From positions 1-35,471 of the forward strand of contig DUZJ01000033.1 in NCBI GenBank assembly GCA_013349615.1: a DNA stretch of 35,471 bases, written 5' to 3'. The notes under the pieces are model-generated. The model was not told the origin of the DNA. It saw nothing but the letters and a program-made list of their open reading frames with translations, and did no database searches. The DNA is from Planctomycetota bacterium (GTDB lineage Bacteria > Planctomycetota > Phycisphaerae > Sedimentisphaerales > Anaerobacaceae). The translations under genes and the position numbers were made by a program. Below, one piece after another: positions 15,800 to 24,822 of this stretch; positions within the stretch are counted from its first letter, which is position 1; every line of letters starts with the position of its first letter.

Positions 15800-17257
15800 A
15801 TGGCAAAAGAAATTAATCGAAGAGAGTTTCTACAGTTCACAGCAGGGGGGTGTGCCCTATGTCTTGCCGGTATCGGCTGTCAGCAGTCAGCAGTCCTGTC
15901 CACGGCAACAGCGCCAAGGCTTATAAGCCCCGGCTGCAGAAGGTCAAAAGTTAAAGTCGCCAGGATTTATATGGGAAAGGCGTCTAATGACTATTGGCCC
16001 AAACCCGGCCTGGATTTGGAAAAGGAAGTGCGGTTTTACGAATCGGAATTTGCAAAACTAAAAGACGAATTGTCGGATGTGGAATTCGTTGTGAATGAAT
16101 TGGTCGGCTCGCCGAATGAGGTTGCTCAGTTCAAAAGCAAATTAGAAGATGTTGACGGCGTCCTGGTGATTCATCTGACGATGCGAACAGGCGGCGTTAT
16201 CCAGGAAATTCTCAAATCACAAAAGCCCACAATGGTCTTTGCCGTTCCGTATTCAGGTCATCAGTGGACCGGCTTTGGCGGATTACTGAAGCAGCCGCTG
16301 GGAGCCAAAATGGAATGTATTCTCACAAGTGATTATAAACAACTGGCCGCTGCTATTAGGCCTTTCCGTGCCATTCATCATTTAAGAGAAGCCAAAATTC
16401 TCAACGTTACAACCCGCTCATTTGCCGGATATGCTGACAATATAAAAAATAAGTTCGGAACAGAGATTAAAAAAATCGAACTCAAGCGAGTGCTCGATGC
16501 CTGTAATGCTGTTGACGATAGCAGGGCAAAAGCAGAAGCGGACCGATGGGTCAAAGGGGCCGAAAGGGTTGTAGAACCTTCCAGTGAAAACATATTCAAG
16601 TCCTGCAAACTTGCGCTGGCTCTTGAAAAGTTATTGGAAGAAGAGGATGCGACTGTGATGACCGTTGATTGTTATGGTACTATGTTCCGTCCCCTTTGCC
16701 AGGCCTATGCCTATCCCTGTGTAGGTTTTACCAGACTCAATAACATGGGTTTAGGTGGTATTTGTGAATCGGATTTGCAGTCCGCCATGACGCACATTAT
16801 TTACCAGGGTTTGGTGGGAAGGCCCGGCTTTATCAGTGACCCTACGGTAGATGAATCCAACAACAGTATCATTCTGGCCCATTGTATGGGCACGACAAAA
16901 ATGGATGGTCCAGCCGGGCCGTCCGCCCCATATAAATTACGCACCGTTATGGAGCGTCGAGAGGGCGTTGTCCCGCAGGTGAAGATGCGCATCGGCCAGA
17001 AAGTTACTCAGGCGAAATTGGTTGGTACGGACATGTTGCCGTACTTCACGGGCCAAATTATCGATACTCCCGTCTCACTTGAGTACGATAGGGGTTGTCG
17101 TACCAAGATTACCGTCAAGGTGGACGGCGATGCGACGAAATTGTGGAAAAACTGGTTACATGGATTGCACCGCGTTACATGCTATGGAGATATTACCAGG
17201 GAACTTCAGCATTTCTGCAGATTCAAAGAAATTGAAATCATAAATGAGGCAGTATGA
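15800..17257 (+). CDS. Tat-exported protein resembling the L-fucose/L-arabinose isomerase fold
   Basis: 485 residues from ATG 15800, chosen because AAGGAG (15788-15793) precedes it and because the twin-arginine signal then lies at the N-terminus (NRREFLQFTAGG). The signal's hydrophobic stretch ends LAGIGC, a possible lipobox, so this may be a Tat lipoprotein. The mature part shows alternating strand and helix: VARIYMGKASNDYW; DGVLVIHLTMRTGGVIQEIL; KPTMVFAVPYSG; ATVMTVDCYGTMF; GICESDLQSAMTHIIYQGLVGRPGF; VHGLHRVTCYGD-like ending. The pattern 'E-x-D ... GRPGF..DP...NN...AHC' recalls the C-terminal part of FucI/AraI isomerases. Export makes classical intracellular isomerase activity doubtful. It is a paralogue of the protein at 20595. 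Confidence 0.72.
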   Translation: MAKEINRREFLQFTAGGCALCLAGIGCQQSAVLSTATAPRLISPGCRRSKVKVARIYMGKASNDYWPKPGLDLEKEVRFYESEFAKLKDELSDVEFVVNELVGSPNEVAQFKSKLEDVDGVLVIHLTMRTGGVIQEILKSQKPTMVFAVPYSGHQWTGFGGLLKQPLGAKMECILTSDYKQLAAAIRPFRAIHHLREAKILNVTTRSFAGYADNIKNKFGTEIKKIELKRVLDACNAVDDSRAKAEADRWVKGAERVVEPSSENIFKSCKLALALEKLLEEEDATVMTVDCYGTMFRPLCQAYAYPCVGFTRLNNMGLGGICESDLQSAMTHIIYQGLVGRPGFISDPTVDESNNSIILAHCMGTTKMDGPAGPSAPYKLRTVMERREGVVPQVKMRIGQKVTQAKLVGTDMLPYFTGQIIDTPVSLEYDRGCRTKITVKVDGDATKLWKNWLHGLHRVTCYGDITRELQHFCRFKEIEIINEAV

Positions 17258-17279
17258 CAAGACGCATTACTTGAACTGC

Positions 17280-17314
17280 AAAGGCGCCAGCCTCCGTTTG
17301 GTTGCGCCTTTTTT
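17280..17314 (+). terminator. rho-independent terminator after the first Tat-signal gene
   Basis: The stem aaaggcgc/gcgcctttt (17280-17287 with 17304-17311) extends inward through cagcc/ggttg with a single bulge, has a 7-base loop and is followed by a T run to 17314. It lies 23 bases past the stop codon of the upstream gene. It separates that gene transcriptionally from the GH10-like gene. Confidence 0.9.
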
Positions 17315-17400
17315 GTCCAAATATTGAGCGACAAAAAGGACCACTGTAAATTGCAGTATTTGGCAGTGAGCTTTCAAAAGTCTTGTGAAAGGAGGATTTT

Positions 17401-18855
17401 ATGAATCCCGTTAGAAATTATAAAACGAGCAATACTGTGTTAAGTCCGTCATTTTGCCGGATTGAAAATCTTGTGGCCGTGGAACATTTTACAAAAAGGA
17501 ATATTTCTCCGAGAGGAGTCCATAGGACTAACGGGATGAATCGCCGTGATTTTCTAAAAGCCGCCGGCTTGGGCGCAGCGTCGCTGGCGATATCCCCGTC
17601 TCTGCTTACCGCCGAGCAAGAGTCCGCAGAGCATATTCTCGACCAGGCTGACGCCCGCATTGAAAAGTATCGCAAGGGCAATGTGGCCTTGAGGCTTCTC
17701 GGGCCGAATGGCAAACCGCTTGAGGCTTCTCTTGCAGTGAACATCACCCAGACTAAGCACAAATTCCTCTTCGGATGCAACATCTTCAAGTTACACCGAT
17801 GCAGAACACCCGAGGACAACGCCGCATACGAAAAGCACTTTGCTGCGATGCTGAATTTCGCAACCCTGCCTTTCTACTGGTGGAATTACGAACGGCAGCG
17901 GGGAAAGCCCGATGATGCCCGAACCGAAGAGATTGTCCGCTGGTGTAAGGCCCACAACATAACGACCAAGGGCCACCCCCTTGCTTGGAACTGGGGTGAG
18001 CAGAAGTGGCTGCCAGATGAGCCCGAAGAAGCGATGAAGCTTCAGTTCAAACGAATCGAGCGTTGTGTTCGGCGGTTCAAAAACGACATTGACATCTGGG
18101 ACGTCGTTAATGAAGCAACACATTACGACCGGCCTCACGCCAAGCAGAATGTTCCGAAATTGACCGAGGCCATTCGCAGAATGGGCGTCGGAGCATACAT
18201 CCGCCAGGCATTCAAGGCAGCGCGCAAGGCCAATCCCAACGCCACGCTGCTCATCAACGACTATCGAACCGACCCGGCCTATCCCGACAAAGTAATTTCG
18301 CAGCTCGTTGACGATAGCGGGCAAGCGCTTTACGATGTTATTGGCATCCAGTCGCACATGCACGGAGGCTGCTGGCCGGTCAACAAAGCCTGGGATGTCT
18401 GCCAAAGATTCGCCAAATTTGGAAAACCGCTGCATTTCACCGAAACTACAGTTGTGTCCGGCCCGAGGACAAAGCAGGGCTGGAACACAACACCGCAGGG
18501 CGAGAAGCTTCAGGCCGAGAAAGTGAAGGAATTCTATACGGTTCTTTTCTCTCACCCGGCAGTCGAGGCCGTCACCTGGTGGGACTTCACAGACCAGGGT
18601 GCATGGCAGCGGGCGCCGGCGGGATTCCTCCGAAAGGATTTGTCCCCAAAGCCCGCTTACAATGAATTGCAGCGCCTCATCAAAAGCAAATGGTGGACAC
18701 AAACTAAATTAACGCTCGCAGCCGGTGGCAGAGCAAGTCTCCGCGGATTCCTCGGTCAATACAAAGTTGCCGCTCGCGTAGGCGAGCGCCAACTGACCGG
18801 CACATTCTACTTTGACAAGACCACAAAGAAAACGATAGATGTCCGGTTGACATAA
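17401..18855 (+). CDS. GH10-like glycoside hydrolase (xylanase family), Tat signal, 5' end altered by an insertion
   Basis: TIM-barrel hydrolase, probably acting on a beta-1,4-linked polysaccharide such as xylan. Counting from ATG 17536, the acid/base is E193 in WDVVNEATHYD and the nucleophile is E303 in LHFTETTV, with IGIQSHMHGG in the right place between them. GNVALRLLGPNGKPLEASLAVNITQTKHKFLFGCN is the typical N-terminal sheet of GH10 enzymes with a leading carbohydrate-associated strand domain. The Tat signal (MNRRDFLKAAGLGAASLAIS) begins at ATG 17536. A strong AAAGGAGG lies before ATG 17401, from which translation gives 45 extra residues encoded by an inserted element (17407-17535). The functional start is therefore ambiguous. 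The native start is probably 17536. Confidence 0.87.
   Translation: MNPVRNYKTSNTVLSPSFCRIENLVAVEHFTKRNISPRGVHRTNGMNRRDFLKAAGLGAASLAISPSLLTAEQESAEHILDQADARIEKYRKGNVALRLLGPNGKPLEASLAVNITQTKHKFLFGCNIFKLHRCRTPEDNAAYEKHFAAMLNFATLPFYWWNYERQRGKPDDARTEEIVRWCKAHNITTKGHPLAWNWGEQKWLPDEPEEAMKLQFKRIERCVRRFKNDIDIWDVVNEATHYDRPHAKQNVPKLTEAIRRMGVGAYIRQAFKAARKANPNATLLINDYRTDPAYPDKVISQLVDDSGQALYDVIGIQSHMHGGCWPVNKAWDVCQRFAKFGKPLHFTETTVVSGPRTKQGWNTTPQGEKLQAEKVKEFYTVLFSHPAVEAVTWWDFTDQGAWQRAPAGFLRKDLSPKPAYNELQRLIKSKWWTQTKLTLAAGGRASLRGFLGQYKVAARVGERQLTGTFYFDKTTKKTIDVRLT
17407..17535. mobile_element. MITE-like insertion, 129 bp, with terminal inverted repeats and target duplication
   Basis: The ends are cccgttag (17407-17414) and ctaacggg (17528-17535), perfect 8-bp terminal inverted repeats. 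The hexamer atgaat lies on both sides (17401-17406 and 17536-17541), as a target-site duplication would. Removing the element and one copy joins AAAGGAGG-atttt directly to ATGAATCGCCGTG, the start of the Tat signal. Insert plus duplication is 135 bases, so the frame stays open. Too short to encode a transposase; it would need one in trans. Its right end supplies AGGA 8 bases before the original ATG. Confidence 0.82.
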
Positions 18856-18965
18856 TTAAATTGTCGATACGGGAAAAATCGGCCGAATGAATGTTATAAG
18901 GCGTATGTTACAAAATGGCTCCGTATTGTAAGAACTCTGATTGTCTATTATCTAAAGGCTTTTTT

Positions 18966-20408
18966 GTGCATAAAGTACTTGTTTTTTATATTTTCGGGGC
19001 GTTGTTTTCTGCCGCAGCAGGTAATCTGAATCCTCCGGCACAGGCCGAGAATAAGGACAGACAGGCCTCTGGGCAAAAGTATATCAAGGTGCCGGTTAAG
19101 AGAAAACCCACGGATAGTGATTGGACACTGCGCGACACCCGCACACTCGAGCTGCTCGAGGACTTTCAGCCAGGCTCAAAGAAAATCCGACGCAGTAAGT
19201 ATGATGGCCGGCTCGATAAAAAGGCCGAAGAGAAGGGCTTTTTTTATCCAAAAAAGGTTGCGGGCAGATGGTGGCTCGTGGACCCCGAAGGCAATCTGTT
19301 CATTAACATCGGCGTATGCGGCGTCCGAAAGGGCCGTTCCCGGATAAGTCAAAAGCCGGCCATCGAAAAGTTCGGCACATGGCGGGAATGGGCCGACTTC
19401 TCTACTGACCTTCTTGCCAAATACGGTTTCAATGGTACGGGCGGCTGGTCAGACCCCCACCTCTTGCGAGCAGCTTCACATCCTTTGGCCTATACCCTTT
19501 CGTGGAGCTTCATGGGCTCGTTCGGCAAGTCAAAGAAGCTTACCAGGCAGGAGCCGGGACATCTCGGCTATCCCGACAGGTGCATTCCTGTATTTCATCC
19601 GGATTTTGAAAAATTCTGCGATGATTACGCGAAGAGACTGGCCACGACCAAAGACGATCCATACCTGATAGGCCATTTTTCAGATAATGAGCTGCCCGTT
19701 GTCTCTGATATGCTCGACAGGTCCTTGCGGCTTGATGTGAGCAACCCAAATCTTCGCTATGGCTATGAGACCGCCAGGATTTGGCTCGGTAAAAGAAAGA
19801 GCAAAGATGCAGGGCTGACGGACATAACTGACGCAGACCGTCAGGCCTTCCTTGGCTATGCCTTTGACACTTATTTCCGCATAACAACCGATGCCGTTCG
19901 CAAGTACGACTCGAACCATCTGTGTCTCGGCCCAAGGCTACACGGAAGATCGCTCCGTATGCCTGCCATATTCAGGGCGGCGGGAAAGTATCTGGATGTG
20001 ATAGCGGTGAATTATTATGGTGCGTGGGGACCGGACAAAAAGAGGATGGCAGCGTGGGCGGCCGAGTCGGGCAGGCCCTTTATGATTACCGAGTTCTACG
20101 CCAAGGGTCACGACTCCGGCCTGCCGAACGTCTCAGGTGCAGGCTGGCTCGTTCACACACAAACCGACAGGGCATGGTTCTATCAGAATTTCACAATCGG
20201 ACTGCTTGAATCCAAATCTTGTGTCGGCTGGCACTGGTTTAAATACAGAGATAATAATCCGCAGGATTTGAGTACCGACCCATCCAATCGCGATTCTAAT
20301 AAGGGGATAGTCAGCTATCAGTACAAGCCATACCTTGCAATGCTTCAGCAAATGAAGAAACTCAACGATGATGTGTACCCTCTTATTGATTACTTCGATT
20401 CGCGCTGA
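18966..20408 (+). CDS. agarase-like clan GH-A glycoside hydrolase
   Basis: Secreted TIM-barrel hydrolase of the type often named beta-agarase in Planctomycetota. I prefer GTG 18966 (AAAGG at about 18954-18958, spacing 7) to ATG 18915, because it starts right at a signal peptide (HKVLVFYIFGALFSAAAG, then PPAQAEN). Sequence features: GRWWLVDPEGNLFINIGVCGV, the usual opening of the family; GHFSDNELPVV with the likely acid/base E242; YLDVIAVNYYG; and MITEFYAKGHDSG with the likely nucleophile E376, followed by QTDRAWFYQNFTIGLLE...CVGWHWFKYRDN. The substrate is not provable from sequence: agarose, porphyran or another galactan-like glycan are options. It lies between the GH10-like gene and the second isomerase-like gene, all codirectional. 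Confidence 0.85.
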   Translation: MHKVLVFYIFGALFSAAAGNLNPPAQAENKDRQASGQKYIKVPVKRKPTDSDWTLRDTRTLELLEDFQPGSKKIRRSKYDGRLDKKAEEKGFFYPKKVAGRWWLVDPEGNLFINIGVCGVRKGRSRISQKPAIEKFGTWREWADFSTDLLAKYGFNGTGGWSDPHLLRAASHPLAYTLSWSFMGSFGKSKKLTRQEPGHLGYPDRCIPVFHPDFEKFCDDYAKRLATTKDDPYLIGHFSDNELPVVSDMLDRSLRLDVSNPNLRYGYETARIWLGKRKSKDAGLTDITDADRQAFLGYAFDTYFRITTDAVRKYDSNHLCLGPRLHGRSLRMPAIFRAAGKYLDVIAVNYYGAWGPDKKRMAAWAAESGRPFMITEFYAKGHDSGLPNVSGAGWLVHTQTDRAWFYQNFTIGLLESKSCVGWHWFKYRDNNPQDLSTDPSNRDSNKGIVSYQYKPYLAMLQQMKKLNDDVYPLIDYFDSR

Positions 20409-20426
20409 TATTGAATTGTAAAATAT

Positions 20427-20452
20427 TTACAGCAAGTTTTAATTGCTTGTAA
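20427..20452. terminator. imperfect palindrome after the agarase-like gene
   Basis: ttaca-gcaa at 20427-20435 pairs with ttgc-t-tgtaa ending at 20452, with one bulged T. It lies 19 bases after the stop codon. There is no T-tract, so it is a weak terminator candidate or a regulatory hairpin. Confidence 0.35.
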
Positions 20453-20594
20453 ACACAGAGATGTTATAATGCAAAGACAATTGACCGCTCCGGCCTTTTA
20501 CCCGGACGAGGATATGGAATAATGGTGTAAAGAAATTGTTTTTAAGACAGTTACGTGTTTTTACAGAACAGTTTACATTTAAGGAGGATTCACA

Positions 20595-22052
20595 ATGCAG
20601 ACTAATAAAACCAGTGTCAAATCCGGCTGTCCCATCGCGCTGAATCGCCGTAGTTTCCTGGCAGCCACAGGCGCTTTCGCCGCGGCTACGAAGATGGGCC
20701 TGCTCGACTTCACCTCATCGCTGTTTGCCGCTGAGTCGGAGTCCGCCAAAAAGCCGCGCGTCCGCGCGGTGTTTGTACGCCCGAACATCGACAAGTACTG
20801 GATGGGCTGGCCGGGCGCTGCCTACGACATCAAAGCACGTCAGCGCCAGTACACTAAGATTCTAAACGAAGCCGCCGAGAAATTTGGCATCAATCTCCAG
20901 GTAACCAAAGAGCCTCTCCACACCGAAACCATCGTCGGCGCACTCCTCAAAGACGTCAAAGAAAATCCGCCGGATGGCCTCATTGTTATCAGCATGTGCC
21001 TACACCACTCCGGCTTCGATTCCTGGGGCAAGACCAACAACATCGCAAAGAATCGCGGCGACATTCCCACCATTGTATTTAGTCCGATGGGAACTTCATT
21101 TACGGGACATCTTCAGGCAACACGGAATATCCCCCGTCTTTACGTTGCCGCCACGCAGGACCTTGACTGGCTTGGCTTCGGCCTGAGAATGTTCAGCACC
21201 ATCCACAAGATGAAAAACACACGCATCTGCATCGTCGCAGGCAACAAAACTCAAGACCGTCCACTCAACGTCATAGGCACAACACTTCACTACATTCCTA
21301 ACAAACGCTTCCCCGAGGAATTCAAGAAAGTTTCGGAAAGCAACGAAGTGCGAGCCATGGTCGACTTCTATACCAGGAACGCCAAAAAGATTGTCGAACC
21401 TAAAAAGCAAGACATCCTCGACGCTGCGAAGAACTACGTCGTCTGCCGTCGTCTTATGGCTGCCGAGAACTGCCAGGGCTTCTCGATGGATTGCCTGGGC
21501 CCCGTTAGCCGCCGAGAGATCCAGCCACCCTGCATGGCTTTTTCACGGCTGCGCGACGAGGGCGGACTCGGCACTTGCGAAGCCGACTGGAACGCTGCTA
21601 TCTCTACCCGCCTGACCAACCTCTTGTTCGACCGGCCAGGTTTTATGCAGGACCCCGCGCCAAACACCGTCAACAACACGTTGATGGGCGCACACTGCAC
21701 CTGCGCCACAAAACTTGACGGTTTTGACAAGCCACCCGCGCCTTTCATCCTACGCACCCACTCCGAGTCCAATGTCGGAGTCGCGATGCAGGTTCTCTGG
21801 CGAAAAGGACAGAAGGTTACTATTATGAAGTTCCAGGGCCCGGAGACTATCATCCTTGGTACCGGACGTGTCCTTCGCAACATTGACACACCGCCCGCCG
21901 GCGGCTGTAGGACCTCTCTTGAGATTGAGGTAGACGATGTGGCCGACGCACGTGACGTCAAGGGTTTCCACCAACTGTTCATATACGGAGACCTCGAGCT
22001 GCCGTTTAAGGCCTATTGCCACCTCGCCGGAATAAAGGTTGTTCACATCTGA
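20595..22052 (+). CDS. Tat-exported FucI/AraI-fold-like protein (paralogue of the one at 15800)
   Basis: 485 residues from ATG 20595 with AAGGAGG at 20581-20587. The twin-arginine signal is LNRRSFLAATGAFAA (about residues 17-31) with a likely cleavage site near SLFAAES. The mature part aligns by eye with the gene at 15800: DGLIVISMCLHH against DGVLVIHLTMRT; GFSMDCLG against VMTVDCYG; CMAFSRLRDEGGLGTCEADWNAAIS against CVGFTRLNNMGLGGICESDLQSAMT; FDRPGFMQDPAPNTVNNTLMGAHCTCATKLDG against the equivalent segment; and HQLFIYGDLELPFKAYCHLAGI against HRVTCYGDITRELQHFCRF. The fold resembles the L-fucose/L-arabinose isomerase superfamily. Conserved Glu, Asp, His and Cys residues could bind metal. Function outside the cytoplasm is unknown. 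Confidence 0.75.
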   Translation: MQTNKTSVKSGCPIALNRRSFLAATGAFAAATKMGLLDFTSSLFAAESESAKKPRVRAVFVRPNIDKYWMGWPGAAYDIKARQRQYTKILNEAAEKFGINLQVTKEPLHTETIVGALLKDVKENPPDGLIVISMCLHHSGFDSWGKTNNIAKNRGDIPTIVFSPMGTSFTGHLQATRNIPRLYVAATQDLDWLGFGLRMFSTIHKMKNTRICIVAGNKTQDRPLNVIGTTLHYIPNKRFPEEFKKVSESNEVRAMVDFYTRNAKKIVEPKKQDILDAAKNYVVCRRLMAAENCQGFSMDCLGPVSRREIQPPCMAFSRLRDEGGLGTCEADWNAAISTRLTNLLFDRPGFMQDPAPNTVNNTLMGAHCTCATKLDGFDKPPAPFILRTHSESNVGVAMQVLWRKGQKVTIMKFQGPETIILGTGRVLRNIDTPPAGGCRTSLEIEVDDVADARDVKGFHQLFIYGDLELPFKAYCHLAGIKVVHI

Positions 22053-22218
22053 GCGACGGATGACAATTGTGGGATGACGGAATCACGTGGAACCAGAGTC
22101 AGCTACATTAGACATCCGCTCACGACCAGTATTGGGGACAATAGCTCGTGTGCGCATCCTTTGCACCGGGATGTATGTGAGCAGAAGGAATTAAAAACTG
22201 ATGCGAAAGGAACAAATA

Positions 22219-23652
22219 ATGCCGACCCCGTTAATTAAGCTGTACTACAAAAATGTTATGGCGGATGCTATAGGACCGAGGCACGGTATTACTGCTCGGC
22301 AGTTCGATGCCCTTGCCAAAAAGACCTCGCCGTTAATTGCTATGTTGAACGAAGAAAGAAAAGCGGGACAAACTCCCTATAGAGACCTCCCTTATAACGA
22401 GGAAATTCCCAAAAAGGTCAAAAAACTGAAGACCAAATTCAAAGGTCGATGCGAAAATCTCGTCGTGCTTGGCATCGGCGGCTCTGCCCTTGGCATTATC
22501 GCATTACAAACCGCGCTCAAGCCCTATATGCACAATATCTATGAGAAAAAAAGAACGGGTCCCCGCTTTTTTGTTTTTGATAACGTTGACCCTTCACAAT
22601 TCGCTTCTTTCTTACACTGGATTGGTAACAAGCTCGGCAAAACTGTTTTTAATGTCATCAGCAGGGGAGGACAAACCGCGGAAACAATAGCTGAGTTTAT
22701 GATTATTCGCAGGTTGCTCTTGCGAAAACTCGGGCGCAAAGGATATCAAAAGAGGGTGGTTATAACCACCGCCTTCGGAAAGAAGAATACCCTTCTTAAT
22801 ATTGCCAAAAAAGAGGCCCTGGACCATCTCCGGATTCCCGATGGTGTTGGCGGCAGATTCAGCGTACTAAGTGCCGTTGGCTTGTTCAGCGCTGCCATGT
22901 GTGGGATTGGTATCGACTCCCTTTTGGAAGGCGCTCGCGCTATGGATAAGAAAGTGAGTCGCAGGAATTTTTACAAAAATCCCGCCGCTATCAACGCAGC
23001 GATAAACTACCACTTTTATAATCATGGCAAGAAAATCACCGCTATGATGCCCTACAGCTATGCTCTTAAGGACCTGACCGGTTGGTTCAAGCAACTCTGG
23101 GCGGAAAGTCTCGGCAAGGCCAGGGATTTGGATGGAAAGACAGTTCACATTGGACCCACACCCATCAAGGCCCTCGGCGCCACTGACCAGCACAGCCAGG
23201 TCCAGTTGTATCGCGAGGGACCCAACGATAAATTGTTCACTTTCCTTCAGGTAAATAGTTTTGACGAGGACCCCAGGATAGGAGCGGCTCCTCGTTGTGC
23301 CCCGGAGATAAGTTTTCTTGCCGGTAATAATTTGAGCAGTCTGCTAAACAACGAAAAAAAAGCCACCGAATATGCCCTTTTGCAGGACAGGCGCCCTTGT
23401 CTTACGGTTTTGTTCGATAAGGTAAATGAATATACTGTCGGTGAGTTTATCTATTTATATGAAGTAACGACTTCCTTTGCCGGTGCATTATTCAAAATTG
23501 ACCCTTACAGCCAACCTGCTGTTGAGCTTGGCAAGCAGGCGACCTTCGCCCTCAAGGGCAGGAAGGGCGATTACAAGCCCGGCTTAACATATCAACAATG
23601 GGCAAAGGAAATACGAACTCGGACCAAAGTTGACAAAAAGTTCCTGGTTTGA
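22219..23652 (+). CDS. pgi: glucose-6-phosphate isomerase
   Basis: Interconverts glucose 6-phosphate and fructose 6-phosphate in the cytoplasm. 477 residues from ATG 22219, which has AAAGGA at a spacing of about 8; an in-frame ATG at 22201 would add six residues (weaker spacing). Diagnostic segments: VVLGIGGSALG (phosphate-binding loop), ISRGGQTAETIAEF, GVGGRFSVLSAVG (PROSITE-type signature 1), GATDQHSQVQLYREGPNDK with the catalytic His, and DPYSQPAVELGKQA (signature 2). The length is that of the shorter bacterial form. The next gene (mannose-1-phosphate guanylyltransferase) begins 44 bases later, consistent with a sugar-phosphate operon leading to GDP-mannose. The preceding 148 bases hold no evident gene. 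Confidence 0.95.
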   Translation: MPTPLIKLYYKNVMADAIGPRHGITARQFDALAKKTSPLIAMLNEERKAGQTPYRDLPYNEEIPKKVKKLKTKFKGRCENLVVLGIGGSALGIIALQTALKPYMHNIYEKKRTGPRFFVFDNVDPSQFASFLHWIGNKLGKTVFNVISRGGQTAETIAEFMIIRRLLLRKLGRKGYQKRVVITTAFGKKNTLLNIAKKEALDHLRIPDGVGGRFSVLSAVGLFSAAMCGIGIDSLLEGARAMDKKVSRRNFYKNPAAINAAINYHFYNHGKKITAMMPYSYALKDLTGWFKQLWAESLGKARDLDGKTVHIGPTPIKALGATDQHSQVQLYREGPNDKLFTFLQVNSFDEDPRIGAAPRCAPEISFLAGNNLSSLLNNEKKATEYALLQDRRPCLTVLFDKVNEYTVGEFIYLYEVTTSFAGALFKIDPYSQPAVELGKQATFALKGRKGDYKPGLTYQQWAKEIRTRTKVDKKFLV

Positions 23653-23696
23653 TAAACTTGCCTTTCTATTTGGCTGGCAGATTAAGGGCTTTGGCA

Positions 23697-24785
23697 ATGG
23701 ATTATGCTGTAATAATGGCGGGAGGCACCGGGAAAAGATTATGGCCGCTCAGCCGAAAAAAACGGCCCAAGCAGGTCCTAAAGCTGCTCGATGGTCAAAC
23801 ACTGCTTCGACGTTGTTTCGATCGCCTCTCACCGATATTTGATACGAGAAACATAATTATTCTAACAAACGCCGGATACGCAGACCTCGTCCGCGAAAAC
23901 CTGCCCGAATTGCCCTTTAACAACGTCATCGCCGAGCCTGCTGTACGCGATACCGCCGGCACCATCGGTTTGGCTGCTGCCGTCCTGGCAAAATATGACC
24001 CCAACGCAACGATAGCTGTCGTTACTGCCGACCAGGTTATAGAGCCTGCCGAAGCGGTTCAGCAGGCATTCGAAGATGCGATGGCCTTTGTGAATAATAA
24101 CCCAGCCGATATGATAACTTTCGGCATCCAGCCGACTTTCCCAAGTACCCAGCTTGGTTATATAAAGTGTACCGATGCACAAAAGTGCCCCGGTTGCAAA
24201 AATGAAATATATTCAGTCGGGGCATTCAAGGAAAAGCCGAACGAAAAAACCGCAGAAAAATATCTTGAGACCGGCCAATATTTTTGGAACTCCGGTATGT
24301 TCGTCTGGAAAGCCAAAACAATCCTGGAAAATTTGGCGGAATTCCTGCCCGAAGCTGACGAACCGCTCCGCAGAATTCAAGCCGACTGGGACAGCGCCAA
24401 CCAGCAGAAAACGCTTCAGGAATGGTTCGTAAAACTGCCTAAAATCAGCATTGATTATGCCGTTATGGAAAAGGCCGAGCAGGTTTACGCCATAAAGTTG
24501 GATTGTCGTTGGCTTGATATCGGCTCTTTCGCCGCACTCGCTGATATTATCAGTTCCGACAAGGACAATAATATCGTTGTCGCAGGCTCCAGCGAGATGC
24601 TCGATTGCAAAAACTCTATATTCATTACTGAAGACGAGCGTCATCTGATTGCAGCCATCGGCTTGCAGGATATGGTCGTAGTACACAGCCCTGATGCAAC
24701 ATTCATCTGCCATATCGACCAGACCCACAGATTAAAGGAGCTGCTTGAGCTGATTAAGCAGAATACCGGCGAAAAATTTCTGTAA
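23697..24785 (+). CDS. manC: mannose-1-phosphate guanylyltransferase
   Basis: Makes GDP-mannose from mannose 1-phosphate and GTP. 362 residues from ATG 23697 (AAGGG at 23684-23688); the longer frame from TTG 23649 overlaps the pgi stop and adds non-family residues. The nucleotidyltransferase core is evident: MAGGTGKRLWPLSRKKRPKQ (GTP-binding signature), EPAVRDTAGTIGLAAA, VVTADQVI (metal-binding), GYIKC, GAFKEKPNEKTA, FWNSGMFVWKA and DYAVMEKAEQVYAI. It ends in the nucleotidyltransferase part and lacks the C-terminal cupin isomerase domain of bifunctional enzymes. Glycan or lipopolysaccharide precursor supply is the likely role. Confidence 0.93.
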   Translation: MDYAVIMAGGTGKRLWPLSRKKRPKQVLKLLDGQTLLRRCFDRLSPIFDTRNIIILTNAGYADLVRENLPELPFNNVIAEPAVRDTAGTIGLAAAVLAKYDPNATIAVVTADQVIEPAEAVQQAFEDAMAFVNNNPADMITFGIQPTFPSTQLGYIKCTDAQKCPGCKNEIYSVGAFKEKPNEKTAEKYLETGQYFWNSGMFVWKAKTILENLAEFLPEADEPLRRIQADWDSANQQKTLQEWFVKLPKISIDYAVMEKAEQVYAIKLDCRWLDIGSFAALADIISSDKDNNIVVAGSSEMLDCKNSIFITEDERHLIAAIGLQDMVVVHSPDATFICHIDQTHRLKELLELIKQNTGEKFL

Positions 24786-24792
24786 CAGAATA

Positions 24793-24820
24793 GTACGCAA
24801 TACGGTATAAGCACAACGAA
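24793..24820. repeat. heptamer repeat before ruvX
   Basis: Units gtacgca, atacggt, ataagca, caacgaa fill most of the 37-base gap between manC and the ATG of the ruvX-like gene, where no Shine-Dalgarno is seen. It is related in unit sequence to the repeat at 1471 (atacgca). Confidence 0.7.
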
Positions 24821-24822
24821 AA

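Noticed and set aside
17791..18702. 303-residue minus-strand ORF
   Set aside because: It is antisense to the GH10-like gene, which has both catalytic glutamates and a Tat signal. Long shadows are expected in GC-rich third-codon-position genes.
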